The translations under genes were made by a program, and so were the position numbers. The notes beneath the pieces are model-generated. The model saw only the letters and a program-made list of their open reading frames with translations, did not search any database and had not been told where the DNA came from. Of a DNA stretch of 64,000 bases, positions 1 to 8,329 are shown in pieces (within the stretch, counting starts at the first letter, position 1; every line of letters starts with the position of its first letter). Source of the DNA: Desulfuromonadales bacterium (GTDB taxonomy: Bacteria; Desulfobacterota; Desulfuromonadia; Geobacterales; Pseudopelobacteraceae); contig JACAAY010000003.1 of NCBI GenBank assembly GCA_013377095.1, positions 1 through 64,000 of the forward strand, given 5' to 3'.

Positions 1-214
1 CCGGATCAAGCTAAAGAAGCTGTATCCGAATTTATAAATGTTACGTGGTACTAGGCCATGCTGCCCACATCGATGGCGCTATTTCTCAGCCTCAAATCCG
101 AACCTGGTATGCTTCCCGTATCCATCACAGCAGAAGAGCGAAGACGGTCTCCTGATGACTCCACACCATCACCCGAAAAGGACCGTAATCAATACTTTCT
201 CAAAGGTTGACTAA
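1..214. other. left window edge, no gene assigned
   Basis: Three short open frames cross this stretch. One enters from the left edge and stops at 35-37 with a basic tail. One runs 58-210 and another 38-214, the last abutting the GTG start at 215. None resembles a protein I recognise and no ribosome site picks one out. The most that can be said is that an upstream gene may end here. Confidence 0.3.
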
Positions 215-1189
215 GTGGATGATGCATTAATAAAAGAAGATATTATAAAAACTCTCCTCTATTTCTCCATATTTAATCATGCGCTCACATTGGACGAACT
301 CTACTATTTCCACCAGAAAACCAATGTCACCAGGCAAAGGATCAATTACGACCTGCGTGGGATCGTGTCTGAAAAAAATGGCATTATTGGTGAGTTGAAC
401 GGATACTACTATATTAAGCCACACATGAATCATGCTGTAGAACGATTCAACAGGGGAAAAATATCGCACGATAGGTGGAAAGTTGCCAAAAGAGTTTCGA
501 CAATTATTAAACATTTTCCTTTTGTCAGGGGGATATTTATAACGGGATCGCTCGGAAAAAACAGTTCTGATGTTAACAGCGATATCGATTACCTGATCAT
601 ATGCAAGGAAAAACGCCTTTGGATAGCGAGGACATTTCTCCGTTTATTTGTCAGAATCCTCTACAACGGTAACAAACTGATGTGTATTAATTATTTTCTT
701 GCAGAAAACAATCTCAGCATAGAAGACAGGAACATGTTTACGGCAACAGAGCTTGCACTGATAAAGGTTATGTACAACACCGAAAATCTCAACCAATTAA
801 TCCAAAGCAACCCATGGATAGAAGAGTACTTTCCAAATTACCAATCATCCAACGGCAGATATCATCTGCCCCCTTCAGGCTTGCGAACGAGTGACTCACG
901 CAGTATGCTGCAGCCGCTGTTTGAAATGTTTTTTCCCGGGAAAATAGGTGACAAAATTGATGCGTTGCTGTTACGGCGCATTCAAAGAAATTTTAAGAAA
1001 TTATTTCCCGACTGTGCTGAGCGAGAACAGCAGTCGAGTCTGGTAATAAGCGCCGGAACAGCTAAAATACACGGGACAAGCATTGGTGATCAGAAAAAGA
1101 GAATTCTGGAGAAATACCACGATCTGTTGCGCCACCATGGGATATTTGACCAGCATGGGCACGAACAAACAGCTAAACGCGATACATGA
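215..1189 (+). CDS. nucleotidyltransferase-domain protein in a polysaccharide cluster
   Basis: A 324-residue protein with a helix-rich N-terminus (about 1-70, possibly winged-helix) followed by a minimal nucleotidyltransferase core. Gly-Ser at about 111-112 and paired Asp123 and Asp125 in the segment NSDIDYLII match the GS...DxD signature of the Pol-beta-like superfamily. The substrate is unknown. It starts with GTG behind a weak AAAGG, and its stop overlaps the next start as ATGA, so it is translationally coupled to the MurJ-like flippase. It is clearly AT-richer than the following genes. Similar proteins occur in exopolysaccharide loci, so a role there is inferred. Confidence 0.7.
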   Translation: MDDALIKEDIIKTLLYFSIFNHALTLDELYYFHQKTNVTRQRINYDLRGIVSEKNGIIGELNGYYYIKPHMNHAVERFNRGKISHDRWKVAKRVSTIIKHFPFVRGIFITGSLGKNSSDVNSDIDYLIICKEKRLWIARTFLRLFVRILYNGNKLMCINYFLAENNLSIEDRNMFTATELALIKVMYNTENLNQLIQSNPWIEEYFPNYQSSNGRYHLPPSGLRTSDSRSMLQPLFEMFFPGKIGDKIDALLLRRIQRNFKKLFPDCAEREQQSSLVISAGTAKIHGTSIGDQKKRILEKYHDLLRHHGIFDQHGHEQTAKRDT

Positions 1190-2577
1190 TTGATAGAATC
1201 CGGCACGGGAAAACCTGGATTAATGCCACGACCAATCGCAAAATATTCGCTGCAGCAGTGCTCATTATTATCTGCTCTGTTTTCGCCAGGGTGGCAGCGA
1301 CCGTCAAGGAAATCGCCGTTGCCAGCTACTTTGGGGCGGGAGACAACATTGATGCATTCCTTATGGCGTTTCTCGTGCCGGCGTACGTGATAAACGTCAT
1401 CGGTGCTTCCTTCAATGCGGCGCTCATACCGTCATATATCCGCATCAGAGAGCAGCAAGGCACGGCTTCGGCACATAAGCTGTTTTCGAATGTCATGGCT
1501 GGATGCCTTGCAATGCTCATAGCCGCTAGCGTAGTGATCTTGGCTGGTGCGCCATATTACCTGCCGCTGGTCGCTTCCGGGTTTAGTCGCGAAAAGGTTG
1601 CGCTCACGGGCCGCTTGCTCTGTTTTCTGTCTCCAATGGTCGTTTTGTGCGGTATCAACACGCTCTGGGGGGCGATTTTGAATGCGGACCGTAAATTCGG
1701 ACTGGTTGCTGCGACACCCGTCGTAACCCCCCTGGTCGTCATACTGTTCCTCATTTCAGGCCGTTCAGACTATGGAGTCTATTCTCTTGCCATTGGGACC
1801 ATCTGCGGAATGCTCATGGAGTTGATCCTGCTTGGAATAGCTTTGACACGAAAAGGAATTTCTCCCTGGCCACGCTGGTACGGTCTGGATAGTAATGTGC
1901 GGCAGGTGTTCAGGCAGTTGGTGCCAATGGTTTCAGGCGCATCGCTGATGTGCGCAACCGGTTTCATCGATCAGTCGATGTCGTCCATGCTCGGTTCGGG
2001 AAGCGTGTCAGCCCTTAGTTATGGCAACAAAATCGTTTCGGCGTTGCTCGGTTTGTCGGCAACAGCTTTGGGAACGGCGGTTACGCCCTATTTTTCAACC
2101 ATGGTTGCGCGCAGAGAGTGGGCGGAAATACGCCATACTCTCAAACACTATTATCGCCTGATAATGCTAACATCTGTTCCGATCACGATAGTCCTTATCT
2201 TCAGCTCGGAACCATTGGTGCGACTTCTCTATCAACGTGGGGCCTTTACACAGCAGAACACCCATCTTGTTGCGCAGGTTCAATCTCTGCTCGCACTGCA
2301 AATTCCATTCTATCTGGCTGCCACCCTGACAGTGCGCCTGATTTCCACGATGATGGCCAACCAGATCCTGGTGATCGGCAGCATTATCAATGTAATTGTA
2401 AGTGTATCTCTCAACTACATTTTCATGCAAACAATGGGAGTTTGCGGAATTGCACTCTCCACCAGTTGCGTTTACGCAGTTTCATTTCTTTTTCTGTATT
2501 ATTCCTGGCGATGGACATCCAGGCATGGTGGAACCGCGGCGTCCGATGATTATTCGAGGCGAATTTTCCCAAAATAA
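1186..2577 (+). CDS. MurJ/MviN-family lipid-linked oligosaccharide flippase
   Basis: A 463-residue polytopic inner-membrane protein of the MOP superfamily. The N-terminal pattern (VARVAATVKEIAVASYFG, then a GDNIDAFLMAFLVP loop) and repeated hydrophobic helices are typical of MurJ/MviN. Such proteins move lipid-linked sugars or lipid II to the periplasmic face. Its place between a nucleotidyltransferase and a methyltransferase, not in a division cluster, suggests a dedicated exopolysaccharide or O-antigen flippase rather than the housekeeping MurJ. The start is an ATGA overlap with the upstream stop. Length is a little short of the roughly 510 residues of classical MurJ. Confidence 0.85.
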   Translation: MIDRIRHGKTWINATTNRKIFAAAVLIIICSVFARVAATVKEIAVASYFGAGDNIDAFLMAFLVPAYVINVIGASFNAALIPSYIRIREQQGTASAHKLFSNVMAGCLAMLIAASVVILAGAPYYLPLVASGFSREKVALTGRLLCFLSPMVVLCGINTLWGAILNADRKFGLVAATPVVTPLVVILFLISGRSDYGVYSLAIGTICGMLMELILLGIALTRKGISPWPRWYGLDSNVRQVFRQLVPMVSGASLMCATGFIDQSMSSMLGSGSVSALSYGNKIVSALLGLSATALGTAVTPYFSTMVARREWAEIRHTLKHYYRLIMLTSVPITIVLIFSSEPLVRLLYQRGAFTQQNTHLVAQVQSLLALQIPFYLAATLTVRLISTMMANQILVIGSIINVIVSVSLNYIFMQTMGVCGIALSTSCVYAVSFLFLYYSWRWTSRHGGTAASDDYSRRIFPK

Positions 2578-2615
2578 TTCGTTAAAACTTCTGGACACGA
2601 TAGGATTGACAACAG

Positions 2616-3566
2616 ATGCAACAGAATAAATCCGCCCACAACATGGAAACGCTTGACGTTGAATCTGTTCTCGAGCAACCACCGTGCCCCCTCTGTCAAT
2701 CGAAGCAAGCGCATGCCGTATTTGAAGGTCAAGACGATTGGGTACCGGACGGAAAGGCTGGGAGGAGGCGTTTTCTTGTTGTGCGCTGCGAAGGTTGCGG
2801 GGCCCACTACACGACTCCCCGCTTCCGTGAATCGAAAAAGCAGTTCGCATTTTCCGGGTCATACCCTTTCTATCAGCGGGCCCGGCAAAATAGCAGCGAT
2901 CCAACGGAAATGCACCTGCGTCCCTTTGATCGGCGTATTAACCTGCTGGAGCGCGTCCATCCCCAGCCGGGCAGTATTCTCGATCTGGGGATGGGTGACG
3001 GCTTGTTTCTTGCCGCAATGCGGCAACGGGGATGGCAGACAACCGGAATTGACAGCGAAGCGGATGTTGTAACGTATGCGCGCCAACGACTGGGACTTTC
3101 TTCGAGCTTTGTTGCAGATGCCGAACTGGATCCGTTTCCCGAGGGCATGTTCAACGTTGTAACCATGTGGGGTATGCTGCAACTTACCTATCATCCGCAT
3201 CAGCTTCTTAAAAAAGTCAAAGCAGTGCTTGTGCCCGACGGCGTAATTGCCATAGGTGTAGCCAACATCAGTGGTGCGGGTGCCAGGCTGTTTGGTTCGC
3301 ATTGGCACGGCCTCGGGCTGCCCCGCCATCTGATTCATTTTGATCCCAACTCCCTCCGCCGACTCGTGGAAGAAACAGGTTTCCGAATCCATGCAATCGA
3401 ATTCGATACACCGTATTGGATTATCAGACCTTCCGTTTTGGCCAGCCTGCCACTCCCCGGCATTCTGGGGGGAATCGTGCGTCGCCTCGTTTACAGCGTT
3501 CTTTCCCTTGGCGGACGAACACGGCTTGGTGACACCATGATCCTGATTGCAAAAGTCGAGCGCTAA
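2616..3566 (+). CDS. class I SAM-dependent methyltransferase with N-terminal zinc ribbon
   Basis: A 316-residue protein. Cys24/Cys27 (CPLC) and Cys58/Cys61 (CEGC) form a zinc-ribbon pair, followed by a Rossmann methyltransferase domain. Motif I is ILDLGMGDG at about 121-129 and the acidic residue of motif II lies in TGIDSEADV. This C-methyltransferase-like architecture is common in sugar-modifying enzymes of polysaccharide clusters. The start at 2616 has AGGA about 11 bases upstream; a second Met at residue 10 is possible. The acceptor substrate cannot be inferred. Confidence 0.8.
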   Translation: MQQNKSAHNMETLDVESVLEQPPCPLCQSKQAHAVFEGQDDWVPDGKAGRRRFLVVRCEGCGAHYTTPRFRESKKQFAFSGSYPFYQRARQNSSDPTEMHLRPFDRRINLLERVHPQPGSILDLGMGDGLFLAAMRQRGWQTTGIDSEADVVTYARQRLGLSSSFVADAELDPFPEGMFNVVTMWGMLQLTYHPHQLLKKVKAVLVPDGVIAIGVANISGAGARLFGSHWHGLGLPRHLIHFDPNSLRRLVEETGFRIHAIEFDTPYWIIRPSVLASLPLPGILGGIVRRLVYSVLSLGGRTRLGDTMILIAKVER

Positions 3567-3587
3567 CCGGGGAAGCCTGCGGTTTTT
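3565..3587 (+). terminator. weak intrinsic terminator after the methyltransferase gene
   Basis: A five-base AACCG/CGGTT stem at 3565-3584 ends in a run of five T. It sits right at the stop of the rightward gene and between two convergent genes. The stem is short, so efficiency is doubtful. Confidence 0.35.
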
Positions 3588-3616
3588 CTTCAAGGAGGGT
3601 CCATCAGGCCATGCGG

Positions 3617-4195
3617 CTAGGCCAACTCCCGCCAGCGAAAGCAGTCCGTGATATGATCATTGACCACACCAACCGCCTGCATCAGGGCGTAGCAGATAGT
3701 GCTGCCGATGAAGTTGAAGCCGCGCTGCTTCAGGTCGCGGCTCAGGGTGTCTGAAAGCGGAGTGCGGGCCGGCACATCAGCCATAGCGGCCCAGGCATTC
3801 TGCAGGGGCTGGCCATCCACAAAACGCCACAGGTAGGCGTCAAAGGAACCAAACTCCTCCTGGACCGCCAGAAAGGCGCGGGCATTTCTGATGGCCGAGG
3901 CAACCTTCAACCGGTTACGGACGATGCCCGGATTGGCCAGCAGTTCCGCCACCTTCAGGTCATCGAAACAAGCCACCTGCGAGGGGTCGAATCCGGCAAA
4001 GGCCTCGCGGTACGCCAACCGCTTTCGCAGGATGGTAATCCAGGACAGCCCGGCCTGGGCCCCCTCCAACACCAGAAATTCGAACAGCATTCGGTCGTCG
4101 TGCAGCGGGACACCCCACTCCAGATCATGATAGGCCTGGTAGAGCGGGTCGTTTCCCGCCCATGGGCAGCGGATGATGTCGAGCTTCTGATTCAC
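3617..4195 (-). CDS. tag: DNA-3-methyladenine glycosylase I
   Basis: A 192-residue cytosolic base-excision enzyme that removes 3-methyladenine from alkylated DNA. The signature RCPWAGNDPLYQAYHDLEWG is at the N-terminus. The zinc snap is complete: Cys10, His23, His181 and Cys185 correspond to the four ligands of E. coli Tag. Length matches the family. It is followed downstream only by the convergent methyltransferase gene, and lies just downstream of radC on the same strand, giving a small DNA-repair pair. Confidence 0.95.
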   Translation of the reverse strand: MNQKLDIIRCPWAGNDPLYQAYHDLEWGVPLHDDRMLFEFLVLEGAQAGLSWITILRKRLAYREAFAGFDPSQVACFDDLKVAELLANPGIVRNRLKVASAIRNARAFLAVQEEFGSFDAYLWRFVDGQPLQNAWAAMADVPARTPLSDTLSRDLKQRGFNFIGSTICYALMQAVGVVNDHITDCFRWRELA

Positions 4196-4264
4196 GGTAT
4201 TTCCTCACACTTTGAATTCAACTCTTCAAAACGATTTTCCATTACTGTATGAATGGGCATTGGC

Positions 4265-4954
4265 TCACATCAGCCCGCGTTCCACAAAACTGAGATATTC
4301 CCCGTCGCCGATGATGATGTGATCCAGGACGCGGATGCCCATGATCTCACCCGCTTCCTTCAGACGGCGGGTAATGGCGATGTCCTCCTGGCTGGGGGCA
4401 GGATCGCCGGTGGGGTGGTTGTGCACCAGGATCATGGCTGCAGCGGATTCCTTGACCGCCGGACTGAAAACCTCCCGCGGGTGAACGATGCTCTGATTCA
4501 AGGACCCTTCCGAGACCTGAACCCGGCGGATGATGCGGTTTTTACCATCCAGCAGCAGCACCAGGAAGTATTCCTTGCGGCTGTCTCGAAATTCATGGTG
4601 AAAGTAATCGAAAACCTGGCGGGGGGAGGTGAATCGGTCAAGGTTCTCAAGCTTGCGGGGCTGAAAGCGGGCCGCCAGGGTAAAGGCGGCCTTGACGCCG
4701 GCGGCCTTGGCCACGCCCATGCCCTTGATGGCGGTGATTTCCGCCATATCGGCGCTACCCAGTTCGCGCAGGTTGCTGCTGAAATGACTGATCAACTCAC
4801 GTCCCAGATCGATGGCGCTTTTCCGGGAGGAGGTATCGCCGGTGCGGATGATCAGGGCCAACAGTTCAGCGTCGCTCAGAGTGGCGCAGCCCTGGCGAAG
4901 CATTTTTTCCCGTGGCCGCTCATCCTCCGGCCATTCCTTGATACCTCCGGACAT
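4265..4954 (-). CDS. radC: RadC family protein (JAB/MPN domain)
   Basis: A 229-residue RadC family protein. An N-terminal helix-hairpin-helix region (about 25-100, with IKGMGVAKA) precedes a JAB1/MPN metal-binding domain containing HNHPTGDPAPSQED (the HxHP-x7-S-x2-D pattern). The true role of RadC is unsettled despite its name. I start it at the ATG of MSGGIKEWPEDERP because a strong GGGGGAGG precedes it by about seven bases; an in-frame ATG nine codons upstream lacks such a site. Only 39 bases separate it from uppP upstream. Confidence 0.93.
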   Translation of the reverse strand: MSGGIKEWPEDERPREKMLRQGCATLSDAELLALIIRTGDTSSRKSAIDLGRELISHFSSNLRELGSADMAEITAIKGMGVAKAAGVKAAFTLAARFQPRKLENLDRFTSPRQVFDYFHHEFRDSRKEYFLVLLLDGKNRIIRRVQVSEGSLNQSIVHPREVFSPAVKESAAAMILVHNHPTGDPAPSQEDIAITRRLKEAGEIMGIRVLDHIIIGDGEYLSFVERGLM

Positions 4955-4993
4955 GCAAACCTCCCCCTCAACGCATTGCAAACAGCCGTTCAG

Positions 4994-5815
4994 CTACCCC
5001 TTGAATCCCAGCAAAATAGCGGTCACCACCGCACCGCCGGCAACAAACCGATACCAGACAAAGGGCGCGATGCTCCGCTTTTGCACGTAGCGCAACAGAA
5101 AGGCGACGCTGATGTAGCCGGTGATGGCCGAGGCGACAATACCGATCAACATCGGCAGCCCTTCTCCGGCCGGAATGCCCTGTTTCAACAGATGCAGCAT
5201 TTTGAGCAGGGCAGCGCCGGCCACAATCGGCAACGACATCAGAAAGGAGAACCTGGCAGCGCTCTCGCGGGTAAATCCGAGCATCAGACCGGCGGTGATG
5301 GTTATGCCGGAACGGGAGACACCCGGAATCAGCGCCAGGCACTGGAACAGGCCGATGGTCAGGGCATTGGGAGGCGTCACCTCATCAAGCAGCCGCCGCT
5401 TGCGCCCGATCAAGTCTGCTACACCCAGGACGAGTCCGAAGAGGATCAGAAACACACCGATCAAGAGCGGCTTGGAGCGGAACAGCTCCTCCACCTGATG
5501 TTCAAACAGTTTCCCCACCACGGCGGCCGGTACGGCCGAAGCGATGATCAGGAAGGGGAGTCGGTGGGCAGCTGTGTTCAGGGAGCGATGGGCAAGCGCA
5601 TCAATGGTCGAAACAGCCATTTCGATGATATCCCGGCGAAAATAGACCGCCAGAGCGATGAAGGTACCCAGATGCAGGGCAACATCAAAGGTCAGTCCTG
5701 ATTCTGGCCAGTTGCACAACCAGGGCACCAGGATCAGGTGTGCGGAACTGCTGATCGGGAGCACTTCTGTAAATCCCTGCAAAACTCCCAGGACCACTGC
5801 GTGGAGTAAATTCAT
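4994..5815 (-). CDS. uppP: undecaprenyl-diphosphatase UppP (BacA)
   Basis: A 273-residue integral membrane enzyme that dephosphorylates undecaprenyl pyrophosphate to recycle the lipid carrier for peptidoglycan and polysaccharides. The family motif FTEVLPISSSAHLI lies at about residues 15-28 and the second motif IPGVSRSGITITAGL lies in the C-terminal half; both hold catalytic residues. Length is standard. It is the first gene of a leftward uppP-radC-tag series. Loss of the enzyme classically gives bacitracin sensitivity. Confidence 0.96.
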   Translation of the reverse strand: MNLLHAVVLGVLQGFTEVLPISSSAHLILVPWLCNWPESGLTFDVALHLGTFIALAVYFRRDIIEMAVSTIDALAHRSLNTAAHRLPFLIIASAVPAAVVGKLFEHQVEELFRSKPLLIGVFLILFGLVLGVADLIGRKRRLLDEVTPPNALTIGLFQCLALIPGVSRSGITITAGLMLGFTRESAARFSFLMSLPIVAGAALLKMLHLLKQGIPAGEGLPMLIGIVASAITGYISVAFLLRYVQKRSIAPFVWYRFVAGGAVVTAILLGFKG

Positions 5816-5937
5816 GGTTTGGTTCCTTCTGTGCTTTTATTGGTAACTCAAGGCGTACGTAAATGGACTTCAGAATAATTCATGCTTCCTTCAAAGGCAA
5901 ACGGCAAGCGCTATCAGTGCAATTGCATTACGAAATC

Positions 5938-5955
5938 ATGACAGCAATGTGACAT
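5938..5955 (-). promoter_or_regulatory. possible PhoB box
   Basis: Read on the minus strand, two seven-base units separated by four bases, ATGTCAC-ATTG-CTGTCAT, fit the 7-4-7 layout of a Pho box. The second unit is a perfect match and the first differs at two positions. It lies in the divergent region between uppP and the phosphate-transport pair. The match is suggestive only. Confidence 0.35.
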
Positions 5956-6036
5956 TTTTGTGGGCAGTACTTGAAAAACATGCTATTTATGCCAGGTTTT
6001 ATATCACGTTCGACAGCGCTACACAGGAGGCATGAC

Positions 6037-6657
6037 ATGTTCGGATTAATCCCCAAGGATGAAAAATTCTTCAAACTTTTCAAGGAGATGACTGAAAACA
6101 TCATCGAAGGGGCCAAACTGCTCAAGGAGATGCTGGACAACTTTGAAAATCCCGCCGAGAGCCAGCGACAGATCAAGGATCTTGAGCACAAGGGAGATTC
6201 CATCACCCACTCCATTATCCAGAAACTTAACAAGACTTTTGTCACACCGCTCGACCGGGAGGACATCTATGCACTGGCTTCCAAACTGGACGACATCCTC
6301 GACCTGATCGATGTCAGCGCGCAACGGGTTATCATGTATAACGTGGAGAGCATTCCTCCCCAGGCAAAATCGCTCGGGTTCATCATCCTGCAGTGCTGCA
6401 TCGTGGTGGACAAGGCGGTTGCCATGCTGGGCAAAAAATCCAATGAGCAGCTGTTCGCCCTCTGCGTGGAAATCAATGCCCTGGAAAACGAGGCTGACCG
6501 GGTTTGTCGTGAAGCGATCAGCCATCTGTTTGACGAGGAGAAAGACCCGTTCCAACTCATCAAATGGAAGGAAATTTACGAGACACTGGAAAAGGCCACC
6601 GACAAGTGTGAAGATGCGGCTAATATCCTGGAAAGCGTGGTGGTCAAGAATGCTTGA
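6037..6657 (+). CDS. DUF47/PhoU-like phosphate transport regulator
   Basis: A 206-residue mostly alpha-helical cytosolic protein of the DUF47 (PhoU-like, Pit accessory) family. Family members sit beside PiT transporters and are thought to control them. An optimal AGGAGG at 6025-6030 fixes the ATG at 6037, so an in-frame ATG 22 codons upstream is rejected. The stop lies inside the next gene, with an eight-base overlap with pit, so the two proteins are translationally coupled. A possible Pho box lies about 80 bases upstream of the start. Confidence 0.9.
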   Translation: MFGLIPKDEKFFKLFKEMTENIIEGAKLLKEMLDNFENPAESQRQIKDLEHKGDSITHSIIQKLNKTFVTPLDREDIYALASKLDDILDLIDVSAQRVIMYNVESIPPQAKSLGFIILQCCIVVDKAVAMLGKKSNEQLFALCVEINALENEADRVCREAISHLFDEEKDPFQLIKWKEIYETLEKATDKCEDAANILESVVVKNA

Positions 6658-7651
6658 GCCGACGTTCCTGATGCTGTGCCTGGTTATTCTGGCAGCGCTG
6701 GTTTTCGACTACATCAACGGATTTCACGACACGGCCAATGCCATAGCCACCTGCGTTTCGACACGGGCGCTGTCACTCAAGGCCGCCATCATTATGGCAG
6801 CCACCCTCAACTTCGCCGGCGCCATGATCTCCACCAAGGTTGCCACAACCATCGGCAAAGGAATCGTGGACAGCTCCAACATAACCCAGATGGTGGTTCT
6901 GGCCGGTATTCTGGGAGCCATCATCTGGGATCTGATCACCTGGTATTATGGACTGCCTTCCTCCTCTTCCCACGCCATCATCGGCGGAATCATGGGGTCG
7001 GTATTCGCCCACGCCGGACTCGGCGCCCTGAAAATGAGCGGGCTCAAAACGATCGTCCTGGCTCTGGTCCTCTCCCCGATCCTAGGGACCCTTGTCGGTT
7101 TCATCTTCATGGTGATCATCTACAGGATCTTCCGTAACAGCGCGCCAAGCGGTCTCAACAAGGGTTTCCGCCACCTGCAGGTTGTCTCGGCCGCGTTTAT
7201 GGCTTTTTCACACGGCATGGCCGACGCCCAGAAATCCATGGGGGTCATCACCCTGGCCCTGGTCAGCTACGGCTTTCTCAAAACGTTTGTCGTTCCCTGG
7301 GAGGTCATGGTGGCCTGCGCCACCGCCATGGCGCTGGGTACTGCCGGGGGAGGGTGGCGCATCATCAAGACTGTTGGACGCGATTTTGTCAAGCTCCAGC
7401 CGGTACATGGCTTCTGCGTTGAAACAGCCTCGGCCGGCGTCATTATGGGCGCTGCAGCCTTTGGCATGCCCACCAGTACCACCCATGTCATTACCTCCAC
7501 CATCCTGGGGGTCGGTCTCTCCAAACGGCTCACCGCCGTTAACTGGAAGGTTGCCCAGCGTATTCTGATCGCCTGGGTTCTGACCATACCCGCATCAGCC
7601 CTGGTGGCCTATCTGATCTATCAGGTCATGAATCCGATTCTGGGCAAATAA
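6650..7651 (+). CDS. pit: low-affinity inorganic phosphate transporter, PiT family
   Basis: A 333-residue polytopic inner-membrane permease driven by the proton or sodium gradient. The two PiT signature segments are present: GFHDTANA near residue 24 in the N-terminal half and FSHGMADAQKSMG near residue 185, with TSTTHVITSTILG later. The reading frame stays open far upstream of 6650, but that stretch overlaps the DUF47 gene and codes nothing membrane-like. The ATG giving MLEPTFLMLCLVILAAL is therefore the start. It is coupled to the DUF47 gene by an eight-base overlap. Confidence 0.94.
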   Translation: MLEPTFLMLCLVILAALVFDYINGFHDTANAIATCVSTRALSLKAAIIMAATLNFAGAMISTKVATTIGKGIVDSSNITQMVVLAGILGAIIWDLITWYYGLPSSSSHAIIGGIMGSVFAHAGLGALKMSGLKTIVLALVLSPILGTLVGFIFMVIIYRIFRNSAPSGLNKGFRHLQVVSAAFMAFSHGMADAQKSMGVITLALVSYGFLKTFVVPWEVMVACATAMALGTAGGGWRIIKTVGRDFVKLQPVHGFCVETASAGVIMGAAAFGMPTSTTHVITSTILGVGLSKRLTAVNWKVAQRILIAWVLTIPASALVAYLIYQVMNPILGK

Positions 7652-7656
7652 CAATG

Positions 7657-7678
7657 GGGCGGGCCATACAGCCCGTCC
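7657..7678. terminator. hairpin between convergent genes
   Basis: GGGCGGGC (7657-7664) faces GCCCGTCC (7671-7678) across a six-base loop, an eight-base stem with one mismatch. It sits six bases after the pit stop and overlaps the stop codon of the convergent DUF2062 gene. There is no clear T run on either side, so bidirectional termination is a guess. Confidence 0.35.
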
Positions 7679-8175
7679 TATTTCAGTTCCTCTCCGACTT
7701 CCTCCATCTCCCGCGTCAGTTCCGCCAGCGCAACATCCTTTCTTCGCGTAAGCACCACCAGCCGGTAGCAGACAAAATACGAAATCAGCGCAGCAACAAA
7801 GCCGGTCAAGGAACAGCCCAGCAACAGGGGTTTGGCATGGTGGGTCATGATCACCTTGAGGTGCGGCCAGTCCAGCCCCCGAAGGTGAAGTTCGGTTGAA
7901 CGGCAGCCCAGTATCATGGCGCCCAACTTGTAATTGAAAATCAGGGCAGGAATGATCGTGAGGGGAGAGTTGACCCAGGCGCCAGCCAGACAGGTCAGTT
8001 TGTTGAGTCGAAACAGGAAAGCAACCGCCAGGGCCAATCCGGTGTGCAGCCCGGGAATCGGGGGAGTAAAGCTGATAAATACGCCCACGGAGAAACCTGC
8101 CGCGATATGGCCAGGGTGGCTGTCCAGGGAAAGAACCTGCTTGGCTGTTTGTTTGATTTTTTCTCTGTTGATCAT
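7678..8175 (-). CDS. DUF2062 domain membrane protein
   Basis: A 165-residue protein with the DUF2062 hallmark segments SVGVFISFTPPIPGLHTGLALAVAF and GAWVNSPLTIIPALIFNYKLG. Several hydrophobic helices and a final membrane segment near the C-terminus indicate an inner-membrane protein of unknown function. The start is set at the ATG of MINREKIKQTAKQ, where family similarity begins. An upstream in-frame ATG would add 29 residues unlike the family. It stands alone. Confidence 0.8.
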   Translation of the reverse strand: MINREKIKQTAKQVLSLDSHPGHIAAGFSVGVFISFTPPIPGLHTGLALAVAFLFRLNKLTCLAGAWVNSPLTIIPALIFNYKLGAMILGCRSTELHLRGLDWPHLKVIMTHHAKPLLLGCSLTGFVAALISYFVCYRLVVLTRRKDVALAELTREMEEVGEELK

Positions 8176-8329
8176 AGGTCGCCGCAAGTCTAAAGTGTCT
8201 GCCCATGAGTTGCAATCAAAATGATCACACGCCACGTGCCCTTTCGTACGTCTTCGATCCATTTCGTCCCCGTCCTGTTATGGGATTACACTTCACCGAA
8301 GCAGTATATTCTGTTAGGATTGCGCCACC

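Noticed and set aside
38-214. Short frames at the left edge as genes
   Set aside because: Two frames overlap each other and neither shows family features; they may belong to the end of an upstream gene.
4253-5701. Long rightward open frame opposite radC and uppP
   Set aside because: It lies antisense to two well-supported genes, crosses the gap between them, has low-complexity composition and no family resemblance.
6311-6649. Upstream extension of the pit reading frame
   Set aside because: It overlaps the DUF47 gene and lacks membrane character; the PiT family starts at 6650.
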